64,000 nucleotides of DNA from NCBI GenBank assembly GCA_020073145.1, contig JAIQFS010000027.1:1-64000 (forward strand), given 5' to 3'. This DNA comes from Terriglobia bacterium. Lineage in GTDB: Bacteria > Acidobacteriota > Terriglobia > Bryobacterales > Bryobacteraceae. A program made the translations under genes and the position numbers. Below, piece after piece: positions 25,410 to 34,366 of this stretch. Each line of letters begins with the position of its first letter. Position 1 is the stretch's first letter. The notes under the pieces are model-generated. The model was not told the origin of the DNA. It ran no database searches and worked only from the letters and a program-made list of their open reading frames with translations.

Positions 25410-26191
25410 GCCGCTCCCACCAGGATTTCCAGGCCATCGTAAGCCAGCCGCACATTGGGCGGCAGCAGGCTTTCGGCGCGCGCGTGCGCCAGGTCGTGGC
25501 TGATGTGGGTGAAGAAGGCGCGGCGCGGCGCCAGCTTCTCCACGGTCTGAATGGAACGGTCCACGGTGGAATGGGTGGGATGCGGCTTGTACCGCAAGGC
25601 GTCCAAGAACAGGACATCGAGTCCGCTCAACTGGGCCATGGAGGATTCCGGAATGTCGCTATGGTCGGTCAGATAAGCTGCTGCGCCGAACCGGAAGCCG
25701 TAGATCGTGGCGCTTCCGTGCATCACTGGAACGGGCAGGAACTCGAGGCCGAACAGGTCGATCGCGGCGCCGTCGATCAAGTGAGTGGCCAGCTTGGGGA
25801 CATTGGACTCCCGCTTCACGCCATCGAAGATGTACTGATAGACGCGCTGGATGACTTCCATGGTGTCGGGCGCGGCATAGATCGGGATTTCTCCCTTTTG
25901 CCGGAAGTTGAAGGGCCTCACGTCGTCCAAGCCCAGGATGTGATCGGCGTGGGAGTGTGTGAACAGGACGGCATCGAGATGATCGATCTTGGCGCGCAAC
26001 GCCTGGAAGCGAAAATCGGGCGTGGTGTCGACCAGCACGTTGTGGCCGTCGTAGCTGATGAGGATGGACGGCCGCAGGCGGTTGTCGTGCGGGTCCTGGG
26101 ACTCGCAGACCGCGCAGTGGCAGCCAACGGTGGGCACGCCGACGCTGGTGCCCGAACCCAGCACCGTGATCTTCAGAGTATCGACCGCCAT
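25406..26191 (-). CDS. Metallo-beta-lactamase-fold hydrolase (PhnP/RNase Z-like)
   Basis: A 261-residue protein of the metallo-beta-lactamase superfamily. It begins KITVLGSGTSVGVPTVGCHC, typical of the PhnP-like branch. The metal motif THSHADHILGLDD supplies HxHxDH, and further ligands are expected in PVMHGSATIYG and AFFTHISHDLAH. The early cysteines (CHCAVCESQDPHDNRLR) match the structural zinc region of PhnP cyclic phosphodiesterases. A cyclic-phosphodiester substrate is likely but not proved. It abuts the DUF1844 gene and overlaps ribF. Confidence 0.88.
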   Translation of the reverse strand: MAVDTLKITVLGSGTSVGVPTVGCHCAVCESQDPHDNRLRPSILISYDGHNVLVDTTPDFRFQALRAKIDHLDAVLFTHSHADHILGLDDVRPFNFRQKGEIPIYAAPDTMEVIQRVYQYIFDGVKRESNVPKLATHLIDGAAIDLFGLEFLPVPVMHGSATIYGFRFGAAAYLTDHSDIPESSMAQLSGLDVLFLDALRYKPHPTHSTVDRSIQTVEKLAPRRAFFTHISHDLAHARAESLLPPNVRLAYDGLEILVGAA

Positions 26192-26527
26192 CTAGGGGTT
26201 CTGAGCCGCCGCCTTGCCAGCTCCTTCGGAAACCTGGACGAAGCGGAAGCGCAGCTCGGTGAGCGAGTTTTCGAGCAGCCGGTGTTCTTCGAGAGAGAGA
26301 TTCCCTTTGGTCTTCTCGAGCAGCACGCCCATGAGGTCGATGGTGTGGCGCGCGAGTGGAAGATCGGGTTCGGCTTTCTCCTCTTCCCCGAATTGCATCA
26401 ACCCGAGTTGCATCTCCGCCTGCGCGCGCAACGAGACCACCAGAAAACTGAAAGATGCCGGCGGCAGAGGAATGTGAAATTCTTCCGGATTCTCGCCTGG
26501 GAGTTCGACGTCGCTCATTACGGACAT
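26192..26527 (-). CDS. DUF1844 family protein
   Basis: A protein of 111 residues (108 if the second ATG at 26518 is used). The conserved core PPASFSFLVVSLRAQAEMQLGLM is followed by LARHTIDLMGVLLEKTKGNLSLEEHRLLENSLTELRFRF, the hallmark of DUF1844. The family is of unknown function and widespread in Acidobacteria and Deltaproteobacteria. It is the first gene of a minus-strand operon with the metallo-hydrolase, ribF and the TerC-like gene; its stop codon is adjacent to the next ATG. Confidence 0.88.
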   Translation of the reverse strand: MSVMSDVELPGENPEEFHIPLPPASFSFLVVSLRAQAEMQLGLMQFGEEEKAEPDLPLARHTIDLMGVLLEKTKGNLSLEEHRLLENSLTELRFRFVQVSEGAGKAAAQNP

Positions 26528-26761
26528 TTTACATCGTGGTGACGTCCAAACCGGGGACCGGCGGGTCCAGGCAGAGACCAGGCGTGGCGGGCGCCGCGCT
26601 GGCGCTCGACCGCGGCCCCACTCTTAGCTGGGCGGGGACCCGCACCTTCTTTCTTTGCGCATCGCGGCTTCCACGACCGCTGGGCCCACGTCGCGGGCGA
26701 ATTCAGTTTCCGGTTCTGATACAGTGGGGGAATCACCGGCAATTCTTTTCGCGCCCTCACT

Positions 26762-27547
26762 ATGTCTGCTGCTGGCGAGAAGTTTCAACAACTGGTCGAC
26801 GTCATGGCCCGGCTCCGCGGCCCCGGCGGCTGCCCGTGGGACCGCGAGCAGACCTTCGACAGCATCAAACCCTATGCGCTCGAGGAAACCTACGAGGTTC
26901 TCGACGCCATCGACCGGCGCGATTGGGGCGAGCTTTCCGAAGAACTGGGCGATTTCCTGCTGCAGGCCGTCTTTTTCGCGCAGATGGCCGAGGAACAGAA
27001 GCTGTTTTCGATTGGCGACGCGCTCGATGCCATCAATCAGAAGCTGATCCGCCGGCATCCGCACGTGTTCGGCGCGGAATCGGCGGAAACCGCAGGCGAT
27101 GTGAAGCGGATCTGGGGCGAGGTGAAGGCCGCCGAGCAGAAGGACAAGGGCAAAGAAGACCACAGCCTTCTGGCGTCGGTGCCGCGGGCCCTGCCGGCGC
27201 TGGTGGAGGCGCAGCAGATCGCTTCGCGCGCCGCGCACGTGGGTTTCGACTGGGAAAAGCCCGAGCAGGTGATCGAAAAACTGCACGAGGAACTGGGCGA
27301 GCTCGACCAAGCGCGGCGCGGAGACTCACCGAGCGAGTTGGAGAACGAGATCGGCGACCTGCTGTTCGTGCTGGTAAACCTGGCGCGCTTCGTCAAAGTA
27401 GATCCGGAACAGGCGCTGCGGCGGACCAACGCCAAGTTTCGCGAGCGCTTCGGGTACATCGAGCGCAAGCTGGCCGAGCGCGGCAAGAAGCTGCAGGATT
27501 CGAATATCGAGGAGATGGAGGAATTGTGGCAGGAAGCCAAACGGTGA
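26762..27547 (+). CDS. mazG: Nucleoside triphosphate pyrophosphohydrolase MazG
   Basis: Hydrolyses NTPs or dNTPs to monophosphates and pyrophosphate, cleaning nucleotide pools. The 261-residue length is that of full two-domain MazG. The first domain has the family start LRGPGGCPWDREQTFDSIKPYALEE and the metal motif EELGDFLLQ. The second repeats it as EELGELDQA and ENEIGDLLFVLVNLAR. It heads a long plus-strand run. The 234 bases before it contain no gene I can support. Confidence 0.95.
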   Translation: MSAAGEKFQQLVDVMARLRGPGGCPWDREQTFDSIKPYALEETYEVLDAIDRRDWGELSEELGDFLLQAVFFAQMAEEQKLFSIGDALDAINQKLIRRHPHVFGAESAETAGDVKRIWGEVKAAEQKDKGKEDHSLLASVPRALPALVEAQQIASRAAHVGFDWEKPEQVIEKLHEELGELDQARRGDSPSELENEIGDLLFVLVNLARFVKVDPEQALRRTNAKFRERFGYIERKLAERGKKLQDSNIEEMEELWQEAKR

Positions 27548-28269
27548 TCGAGATCCGCCCGCTTTCTGCCCTTGCCGAATTCTCCGAAGCCGTGACGCTC
27601 GAGCAGGGCATCTGGGGGTTCGCCGATTTCGACGTGGTGCCGCTGCCGTTGTTCGTGGTGGCGCGCGAGACGGGCGGGCAGACTTTCGGCGCGTACGAGG
27701 CCAACCGGATGATTGGCTTTTGCCTGGCGCTGGCGGGCCTCAAGCCGGACGGCCGGCCCTTTCTCCATAGCCACATGCTGGCAGTGCTGCCTTCGCATCG
27801 CGACGCGGGCGTCGGCCGGAGCCTCAAGCTCCAGCAACGGGCCGATGCGCTGGCGCGCGGCATCGAGCTGATCGAGTGGACCTTCGATCCGCTGGAACTC
27901 AAGAACGCCTTCTTCAACATCGAGCGGCTGGGAGCCATCGTCCGGCGTTATCACGAGAACGAATATGGGGCCACGTCCAGCCCGCTGCACAGCGCCTTGC
28001 CGACCGATCGCTGCGTGGCCGAGTGGTGGATCGGGAGCCCGAGGGTGCAGTCCGTTCTCGCGGGAGAGTCGATCGAGCGGCAAGTGGACGAGCGGATTGC
28101 GGTGCCGGTGGAGATCGAGCGGCTGCGGCGAGAAGATCCGGGGCGGGCGCGCGCGATTCAGAGCGCGAACGCCGAGCGCTTCCAGCGCTCCTTCTCTCGC
28201 GGCCTGGCGGTCATCGGCTTCGAGCGGGCCGAATCGGAGGGCGTCTATCTGCTGGGGCGTCCGGTATGA
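27544..28269 (+). CDS. GNAT-superfamily acyltransferase-like protein (COG3375)
   Basis: A 241-residue predicted acyltransferase. The GTG at 27544 overlaps the mazG stop in a GTGA arrangement, with AGGAAG seven bases upstream. The longer frame from 26455 is antisense or other-frame sequence. The N-terminal half has GNAT features, including LHSHMLAVLPSHRDAGVGRSLKLQQR, a fit to the acyl-CoA pyrophosphate loop. WTFDPLELKNAFFNIERLGA is diagnostic for COG3375. Its overlap with an enolase-superfamily gene suggests N-acylation (for example succinylation) of an amino acid. Confidence 0.82.
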   Translation: MIEIRPLSALAEFSEAVTLEQGIWGFADFDVVPLPLFVVARETGGQTFGAYEANRMIGFCLALAGLKPDGRPFLHSHMLAVLPSHRDAGVGRSLKLQQRADALARGIELIEWTFDPLELKNAFFNIERLGAIVRRYHENEYGATSSPLHSALPTDRCVAEWWIGSPRVQSVLAGESIERQVDERIAVPVEIERLRREDPGRARAIQSANAERFQRSFSRGLAVIGFERAESEGVYLLGRPV

Positions 28270-29375
28270 GACTCGATCGCATCACACTGCGGCAGATCCG
28301 CATGCCGCTGGTGCATTTCTTCGAGACCAGCTTCGGGCGCACCACCGAGCGCGACATCATCCTGGTGGAGGTGGAATCGGGCGGCGTCTCGGGTTGGGGC
28401 GAAGTCACGGCGGGCGAGCACCCGTTCTACAACGAAGAGTGGACCGCGTCGGCCTGGCTGATCCTGCGCGACTACGTGGCTCCGGACGTGCTCGGCCGCG
28501 AACTGGCCGGCCCGGAGGAAGTAGCGCCGCTGAGCGGGCACATTCGCGAACACCGCATGGCGCGCGGCGGTCTGGAAGCGGCGGTCTGGGATCTGGCGGC
28601 GCGGCTGGAAGGCGTGCCGCTGTGGAAGAAGATCGGGGGCGGCGCGCGCCGGGAGATCCCCTGCGGCGTTTCGATCGGCATCCAGAATTCCGTGGAGGAG
28701 TTGCTGGACACGATTGCGCGCGAGCTCGCCACCGGGTACCAGCGCATCAAGATCAAGATCAAACCGGGCTGGGACGTGGACGTGGTGCGGCAGGTACGCG
28801 AGCGATTCCCGTCGATCAAGCTGATGGCCGACGCCAACTCCGCCTATACCCTGGCCGATGCGGAGCACCTGCGGCGCTTGGACGATTTCTACCTGATGAT
28901 GATCGAGCAGCCGCTCAGCCACGACGACATCATCGATCACGCCGTGCTGCAAGCTCAGCTCGCCACGCCGCTGTGTCTGGATGAGTGCATCCGCACGGCC
29001 AACCACGTGGCGCAAGCGGCACGCCTGCGCGCCTGCGGCATCATCAACCTCAAGCTCGGCCGGGTGGGCGGCTTCCGCGAAGCCCGCCGCGTGCACGACG
29101 CCGCGCAGGCCGCCCAGATCCCGGTCTGGTGCGGCGGCATGCTCGAATCGGGCATCGGACGGGCCCACAACATCGCACTGTCCACGCTTCCGAACTTCGT
29201 GCTACCGGGCGATGTCTCGGCCAGCAGCCGCTACTGGCAGCGCGACCTCATCCATCCGGCCGTGGAGGTGACGCCGCAGGGCACCATCGCCATCCGCGAC
29301 CAGCCGGGATTCGGGTACGAACTGGATCTGGAATACATCCGCCACCTTACGGTGCGCGAAGAGTCGCTGTCATGA
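28266..29375 (+). CDS. Enolase-superfamily o-succinylbenzoate synthase / N-succinylamino acid racemase
   Basis: A 369-residue protein with the N-terminal capping domain and a TIM barrel. Catalytic residues of the muconate-lactonising subgroup are visible: the KxK motif near Lys164/Lys166, metal ligands Asp189 (ADAN), Glu214 (MIEQPL) and Asp239 (LDEC), and Lys263 (NLKLGRVGG). These do not separate MenC (menaquinone synthesis) from the racemase. The partner GNAT gene and absence of other men genes favour the N-succinylamino acid racemase activity. ATGA overlaps link it to both neighbours. Confidence 0.85.
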   Translation: MRLDRITLRQIRMPLVHFFETSFGRTTERDIILVEVESGGVSGWGEVTAGEHPFYNEEWTASAWLILRDYVAPDVLGRELAGPEEVAPLSGHIREHRMARGGLEAAVWDLAARLEGVPLWKKIGGGARREIPCGVSIGIQNSVEELLDTIARELATGYQRIKIKIKPGWDVDVVRQVRERFPSIKLMADANSAYTLADAEHLRRLDDFYLMMIEQPLSHDDIIDHAVLQAQLATPLCLDECIRTANHVAQAARLRACGIINLKLGRVGGFREARRVHDAAQAAQIPVWCGGMLESGIGRAHNIALSTLPNFVLPGDVSASSRYWQRDLIHPAVEVTPQGTIAIRDQPGFGYELDLEYIRHLTVREESLS

Positions 29376-30667
29376 GCGGCTTCTCCACCCTGCTGCGCCA
29401 GAACCGCAACTACCGCTACACCTGGATCGGTCAGGTGGTGAGCGAGATCGGCGACCACTTCAACAACGTCGCGGTGTTCAGCCTGGTGCTCGGCACCACC
29501 AAATCCGGTCTGGTGGTGAGCGGCGTCATGCTGTCGCGCGCCATTCCGGCCATGCTGGCGGGACCGCTGGCGGGCGTGGCGCTCGACCGGATGGACCGCA
29601 AGCGCATCATGATCTCGAGCGACCTGATCCGCGCGGTGGTGGCCGCCTGCTTCATCTTCACCGTCGGCCGCAGCGACACCTGGCTGCTGTATGTCCTCAG
29701 CGGGCTGCTGATGGTAGCCTCCCCGTTCTTCACCGCCGGGCGCTCGGCGATTTTGCCGGTCATCACCACCGAAGAGGAACTGCACACCGCCAACTCGCTC
29801 ACCCAAACCACCCAGTGGATCAACCTCACCATCGGCACGCTGCTGGGCGGGGTGAGCGTGGCGCAGTTTGGATACAAGTGGGCGTTCGTGGGGAACGCGC
29901 TCTCGTTTGTGGTTTCGGCGCTCTGCATCTCGCGGCTTTTCCTCACCGGCCGCAGCTTTCGCGCGCCGCGCCGCGCGCTGACCGAGACCGAGGTGGTGCG
30001 CCCGTGGCGCGATTACGTCGAGGGCCTGCGCTACATGCGCGCGCACCCGATGATTCTGGGAATTTCCCTGCTCGGCGTGGGCTGGGCCACGGGCGGCGGT
30101 GCGGCCCAGATTCTGTTCAGCGTCTTCGGCGAACTCGTGTTCAACCGGGGGCCGGAGGGCATCGGGTTCATCTGGGCGGCCGCGGGGATCGGCCTGCTAT
30201 GCGGCGCCATGGTGGCGTACCAGTTGGGGCGCCGCCTGGGATTTCAGGCGTATAAGCGAACGGTGGTGGTCTGCTATGTGATCCACGGCGGCGCGTATAT
30301 CCTATTCAGCCAGGCGAAGAGCTTCGGCTGGGCGCTGGTGTTTATCGCGCTGTCGCGAGCGGCGATCGGAATCAGCGCCATCCTGAACACTTCCTATCTG
30401 CTGCGGCACGTGCCGAACTCCTTCCGCGGGCGCGTGTTTGCCACCAACGAATCGATGCAGTGGTCCGTTATGATGATTTCGATGAGCCTGGCCGGAATCG
30501 CGTCGCAAACCTGGGATCCGCGCACGATCGGCGCCATCGCCGGCGCGCTCAGCGCCAGCACCGCCATTTTTTGGGCTTGGGCGCACGTGACCGGCCGGCT
30601 TCCCGAGCCCGAGCGCGAGGGTGTGGAACCGGAGGCAGTGGAGGTTCATGGCGAGCCCACAATCTAG
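29372..30667 (+). CDS. Major facilitator superfamily exporter, EntS-like (MFS_3)
   Basis: A 431-residue protein with about twelve membrane helices. It opens LLRQNRNYRYTWIGQVVSEIGDHFNNVAVF, characteristic of MFS_3 efflux proteins, and contains the MFS loop motif GVALDRMDRKRIMISSDLIRA. Members export siderophores, macrolides or metabolites; no substrate can be assigned here. The start overlaps the racemase stop by four bases. The terminal 20 bases overlap the SDR gene, whose ribosome site lies inside this coding region. Confidence 0.88.
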   Translation: MSGFSTLLRQNRNYRYTWIGQVVSEIGDHFNNVAVFSLVLGTTKSGLVVSGVMLSRAIPAMLAGPLAGVALDRMDRKRIMISSDLIRAVVAACFIFTVGRSDTWLLYVLSGLLMVASPFFTAGRSAILPVITTEEELHTANSLTQTTQWINLTIGTLLGGVSVAQFGYKWAFVGNALSFVVSALCISRLFLTGRSFRAPRRALTETEVVRPWRDYVEGLRYMRAHPMILGISLLGVGWATGGGAAQILFSVFGELVFNRGPEGIGFIWAAAGIGLLCGAMVAYQLGRRLGFQAYKRTVVVCYVIHGGAYILFSQAKSFGWALVFIALSRAAIGISAILNTSYLLRHVPNSFRGRVFATNESMQWSVMMISMSLAGIASQTWDPRTIGAIAGALSASTAIFWAWAHVTGRLPEPEREGVEPEAVEVHGEPTI

Positions 30668-31379
30668 CCTCTCCGGCAAAGTCGTCCTGGTAACGGGCGC
30701 CGCCAAGCGCGTGGGCCGCGGCATCGCGCTCCGACTAGCAGAGGAAGGCGCGCGCGTCGCCATCCATTACCAGCGCTCGGAAACCGAAGCACGGCGCACC
30801 GCGGAGGAGTGCGGCGGCGCGGAATTGTTCCGCGCCAATCTGGAAAGCGTCGCCGAGATCGGCCGCATGTTCGCCGAACTCGAGCAGCGGATGGGCCGGC
30901 TCGACGGCCTGGTGAACAACGCCGCGCGCTTCACCCGCTTCGATCCGCTGGACATCACCGAAAAAGACTGGGATTTCATCCACTCGGTCAACTTGAAGGC
31001 AGTTTTCTTCTGCTGCCAGAATGCGACCCGGCTGATGCGCAAGTCGGGAGGCGGCCGCATTGTGAATCTCAGTTCCCTGGGCGGTATCCGGCCGTGGGCC
31101 GAACACGCGCACTATTGTTCCTCCAAGGCCGGGGTGATCATGCTGACGCGAGCGCTGGCCAAGGCCTTTGCGCCGCACATCACGGTGAATTCGGTGGCCC
31201 CGGGCGTGATCCCGTTCGAGGACATCGACGAGCGGGGCAAGCAGTTGATCGCGGTCACGCCCGCCGGCCGCGGCGGCACTCCGGCCGAGATCGCCGATGC
31301 GGTTGTTTATTTCCTGAAGGCTTCGGAATTTGTGACCGGGCAGATCCTGGCGGTGGATGGCGGCCTCAGTCAGCGGTAG
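30648..31379 (+). CDS. Short-chain dehydrogenase/reductase
   Basis: A 243-residue classical SDR that would oxidise or reduce a small substrate with NAD(P)H. The nucleotide motif is TGAAKRVGRG (about residues 16-25). VNNAA, the catalytic serine region (VNLSSLGG) and Tyr156/Lys160 (HYCSSKAG) are all present. The arginine in the glycine loop and the overall pattern resemble pteridine reductase/FabG-like enzymes, which use NADPH. The ATG at 30648 has GGAGG five bases upstream; the ATG at 30621 in the same frame lacks one. Confidence 0.9.
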   Translation: MASPQSSLSGKVVLVTGAAKRVGRGIALRLAEEGARVAIHYQRSETEARRTAEECGGAELFRANLESVAEIGRMFAELEQRMGRLDGLVNNAARFTRFDPLDITEKDWDFIHSVNLKAVFFCCQNATRLMRKSGGGRIVNLSSLGGIRPWAEHAHYCSSKAGVIMLTRALAKAFAPHITVNSVAPGVIPFEDIDERGKQLIAVTPAGRGGTPAEIADAVVYFLKASEFVTGQILAVDGGLSQR

Positions 31380-31388
31380 ATTGAAAGA

Positions 31389-33107
31389 ATGCGGCGTTAT
31401 CTCATCGTCCTGCTGCTGTGCGCTCCCATGCTCGCGCCGGCGCAGAGCATCCAGGATTTCTTTAAGCAGTCCTTTGAAGAGCGGCTGCGCGACAATCCGG
31501 AGTTCGCGACGGGCGTGGGCCGTCATGAGTACGACGATCGCTGGACCGACTGGTCCAAGGCCGGGCGGGAGCAGCGCCGCGCCCATCTGCAAGAGGATCT
31601 GCGGAAGCTCGGCACGTTTCCGCCGGCGAGCCTCTCTCCACAGGACCGTCTCAGCGCCCGCCTGATGCAGTACAACCTGCAGCTTCAGTTGGACGCCTTC
31701 GATTTGGAAAACGAGCTCTTTGCGGTGATGCAGCAGAACGGGCTGCACAACGCAATCTACTCGACCATCGACCGCATGCCGGCCCGCACGGTTCGCGACT
31801 ACGAGAACCTGCTGGCCCGTCTGAAGGCCGTGCCCGCATATATTGACCAGAACCTTGCGATGCTCGACGATGGGGTCGGTCGCGGCATGGTGCAGCCCAA
31901 GATCGTGGTCGACCTGGTCAGCCAGCAGCTGGCCGGCCAGATCGCCCAGGACCGCAACAACACGCGGCTGCTGGCGGCGTTCCGCGCCTTTCCCTCGAAC
32001 ATTCCACAAGCGGAGCAGACGCGGCTGCGCAGCGAGGCCGGGGCAGTCTACGATCAGCAGTTTCTCCCCGCCTGGCGGAAGTACCGCGACTATCTGACCG
32101 GCAAGTACGCGCGCAGCGTCCGCGCCACCGCGGGCGTGAGCAGCATTCCCAACGGGCGCAACGCCTACGCCATTTTGGCTCGCTTCTACACCACCACCAG
32201 CATGTCGCCCGAGGAAATCCACAAGCTCGGCCTGGCGGAAGTGGCGCGCATTGAAGGCGAAATGCAGACGCTGATCCGCCAGACTGGTTTTTCCGGCAGC
32301 ATCGCCGACTACGAACGCAAGCTGGAGGCCTCGCCCGACCAGCATTTCCACAGTAAAGACGAAATGCTGGAGTTCGCCCGCAACGCGGCCAAGATCATCG
32401 AGCCGGAGCTGCCCAATCAGTTCCGCCACATTCCGCCCCTGCTTTACGGAATTCGGATCATCCCGGTGGAACGGGAAGCAGCCACCGCCACCAACGCGCA
32501 GGCGCCGGCTCCCGACTTCAGCGCGCCCGGTTGGATGAACCTCAATACCTATCAGCCGGAGAAGCAGGTGAAGTACGACAAGCAGTCCCTGGTGCTGCAT
32601 GAGGCGGTGCCCGGCCACATTTTTCAGCTGACGCTGGCGCGGGCGCTGACAGGCATCCCCGATTTTCGCCGGTTCTATTCCAATAGCGCGTACGTGGAAG
32701 GCTGGGCGCTCTATGCCGAGTCGCTGGGCTCGCAGCTCGGCCTGTATCGCGACCCCGCCAGCCACTTCGGACAGTTGGCCAGCGAGCGCTTCCGCGCCGT
32801 GCGGCTGGTGGTGGACACCGGCCTGCACTCCATGGGCTGGACGCGCGAGCAGGCCATCGACTACTTCAAGGCGCATGCGCCGAGCGAATCGCTGGCGGAA
32901 GTGGATCGCTACATCGCCTGGCCGGGGCAGGCGTTGTCCTATAAAATGGGCCAGCTCAAGATCCGGCAGCTGCGCACGGAGGCCGAGCAGAAGCTGGGCG
33001 CGCGCTTCGACATCCGCGAGTTTCACGACGTGGTCCTGCGCGACGGCGTCCTGCCGCTCGATCTGCTCCAACAGCAGGTGGAGGACTGGCTGCGCGCGGC
33101 GCGCTGA
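31389..33107 (+). CDS. DUF885 protein, exported, metallopeptidase-like
   Basis: A 572-residue DUF885 member. It has a Sec signal peptide (about residues 1-19, ending APAQS) and the zinc-peptidase motif HEAVPGHIF near residue 405, with GWALYAESLG and FRAVRLVVDTGLHSMGW further on, as in other members. It is a paralogue of the gene at 11093 but is not an obvious lipoprotein. It lies between the SDR and an exported Xaa-Pro aminopeptidase, so the two may act together on peptides outside the cytoplasm. Confidence 0.87.
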   Translation: MRRYLIVLLLCAPMLAPAQSIQDFFKQSFEERLRDNPEFATGVGRHEYDDRWTDWSKAGREQRRAHLQEDLRKLGTFPPASLSPQDRLSARLMQYNLQLQLDAFDLENELFAVMQQNGLHNAIYSTIDRMPARTVRDYENLLARLKAVPAYIDQNLAMLDDGVGRGMVQPKIVVDLVSQQLAGQIAQDRNNTRLLAAFRAFPSNIPQAEQTRLRSEAGAVYDQQFLPAWRKYRDYLTGKYARSVRATAGVSSIPNGRNAYAILARFYTTTSMSPEEIHKLGLAEVARIEGEMQTLIRQTGFSGSIADYERKLEASPDQHFHSKDEMLEFARNAAKIIEPELPNQFRHIPPLLYGIRIIPVEREAATATNAQAPAPDFSAPGWMNLNTYQPEKQVKYDKQSLVLHEAVPGHIFQLTLARALTGIPDFRRFYSNSAYVEGWALYAESLGSQLGLYRDPASHFGQLASERFRAVRLVVDTGLHSMGWTREQAIDYFKAHAPSESLAEVDRYIAWPGQALSYKMGQLKIRQLRTEAEQKLGARFDIREFHDVVLRDGVLPLDLLQQQVEDWLRAAR

Positions 33108-33117
33108 GGCCCCTCGC

Positions 33118-33123
33118 TATACT
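33118..33123 (+). promoter_or_regulatory. -10 box of a possibly leaderless transcript
   Basis: TATACT ends seven bases before the Xaa-Pro aminopeptidase ATG at 33131, with no Shine-Dalgarno sequence between. This suggests a separate leaderless start inside the long gene run. Confidence 0.45.
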
Positions 33124-33130
33124 ACGGATC

Positions 33131-34366
33131 ATGCGGTTGATTTCGCTAGGCTTGGCGTTGTGCGCGGCCGCGGCCGCCGCCAGCCCCGAATATCACGCCC
33201 GCCGCGAAGCGCTGGCCAAGGCGGAACCGAATGGAATCATCGTCCTTTTCGGCGCCGGCGAAGCCGAGGGCGACGAACTGCGCTCCCGCTTCTACCAGGA
33301 ACCGAATTTCTACTACCTGACGGGCTGGAAGCAGCCCGGCGCCATCCTGCTGATCGATCCGAAACGCGAAGTTCTGTTCCTGCCCACTCACAACCTGGAC
33401 CGCGAAAAATGGACCGGCCCCGAGGCCGGCCCGGACGATCCCAAGGTCCGCGACCTGACCGGCTGCGACACCGTTCTTCCGGCGGCGCGCTTCGAATCGG
33501 AGCTGCGCGTTTCTCTCGAACAACGCCAGAAGATCTACACCGTCGGCGACGAGGCCAAGGCCCGGCTGCGGGCCCTCGCTCCCCTGCGCCCGCTGGGCGA
33601 CGCGGAGGCGACCCTGGCGCGGATGCGCATGCGGAAATCGCCCCGCGAGATCGACCTGCTGCAGCGGGCCGCCGATGCCACCGTCGCGGCGCACCTGGCG
33701 GCCTGGAAGAAGGCGGCCCCGGGGATGTTCGAGTACCAGGTGGCCGCGACGCTGGTCTCGGTTTACATGGACCTGGGCTGTGAGCGCAGCGCCTATCCGC
33801 CGATCGTCGGTTCCGGTCCTGACTCCGTCTATCTGCACTACCAGCGCAATGAACGCCGCATGGACCGCGGCGACCTCCTCCTGATGGACGCCGGCGGGGA
33901 GTGCGCCGGCTACACCGCCGACGTGACCCGCACCATCCCCGTCGGCGGCAAATTCACCAAACGCCAGCGGGAGATCTACGAGATCGTCCTGGGCGCCCAA
34001 AAGGCCGCTATCAACGCCGTCAAGCCGGGTGTCGCCATCGGCACGCGCGCCGCCGGCAGCCTCTACCAGATCGCCTACGACTACATCGACTCCCACGGCA
34101 AGGACGTGCACGGCGATTCGCTGGGCAAGTATTTCACGCACGGCATCAGCCACCAGATCGGCCTGGAGGTCCACGACGCCGCCGAACCCGGCGCGGCGCT
34201 GGCGGAAGGCATGGTGATCAGCGTCGAGCCGGGCATCTACATTCCCGAAGAGAACATCGGGATTCGCATTGAAGACATGGTGTTGGTAACGCAAGACGGC
34301 GCGCGCGTGCTGACCGCCGCGCTGCCACGCGAAGCCGCCGACATCGAGAAGGCCCTGCTGCGATGA
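33131..34366 (+). CDS. Exported Xaa-Pro aminopeptidase (M24B)
   Basis: Removes N-terminal residues preceding proline. The 411-residue protein has a cleavable-looking signal peptide (residues 1-18, ending AAAAAS), an AMP_N domain (YHARREALAKAEPNGIIVLFG, FYYLTGWKQPGA) and an M24 catalytic domain. The dinuclear metal ligands are expected in LLMDAGGECAGYTADVTRT, HGISHQIGLEVHD, ISVEPGIYIP and IRIEDMV. A periplasmic location is unusual for PepP-like enzymes but occurs in Acidobacteria. It overlaps the histidine kinase start by four bases. Confidence 0.9.
   Translation: MRLISLGLALCAAAAAASPEYHARREALAKAEPNGIIVLFGAGEAEGDELRSRFYQEPNFYYLTGWKQPGAILLIDPKREVLFLPTHNLDREKWTGPEAGPDDPKVRDLTGCDTVLPAARFESELRVSLEQRQKIYTVGDEAKARLRALAPLRPLGDAEATLARMRMRKSPREIDLLQRAADATVAAHLAAWKKAAPGMFEYQVAATLVSVYMDLGCERSAYPPIVGSGPDSVYLHYQRNERRMDRGDLLLMDAGGECAGYTADVTRTIPVGGKFTKRQREIYEIVLGAQKAAINAVKPGVAIGTRAAGSLYQIAYDYIDSHGKDVHGDSLGKYFTHGISHQIGLEVHDAAEPGAALAEGMVISVEPGIYIPEENIGIRIEDMVLVTQDGARVLTAALPREAADIEKALLR

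Noticed and set aside
26518-26760. An 80-codon minus-strand frame filling the gap before mazG
   Set aside because: No ribosome site, basic low-complexity product and no recognisable domain. It may be part of a repeated intergenic sequence, but no second copy is visible in the window.
26455-27543. Upstream extension of the GNAT protein frame
   Set aside because: It runs antisense to the DUF1844 gene end and then out of frame through mazG. The GTG at 27544 with a ribosome site is the better start.
30735-33071. Long open frame (about 778 codons) on the minus strand opposite the SDR and DUF885 genes
   Set aside because: The plus strand encodes clear families with catalytic motifs. The antisense frame is a composition effect of GC-rich coding DNA and shows no family resemblance.
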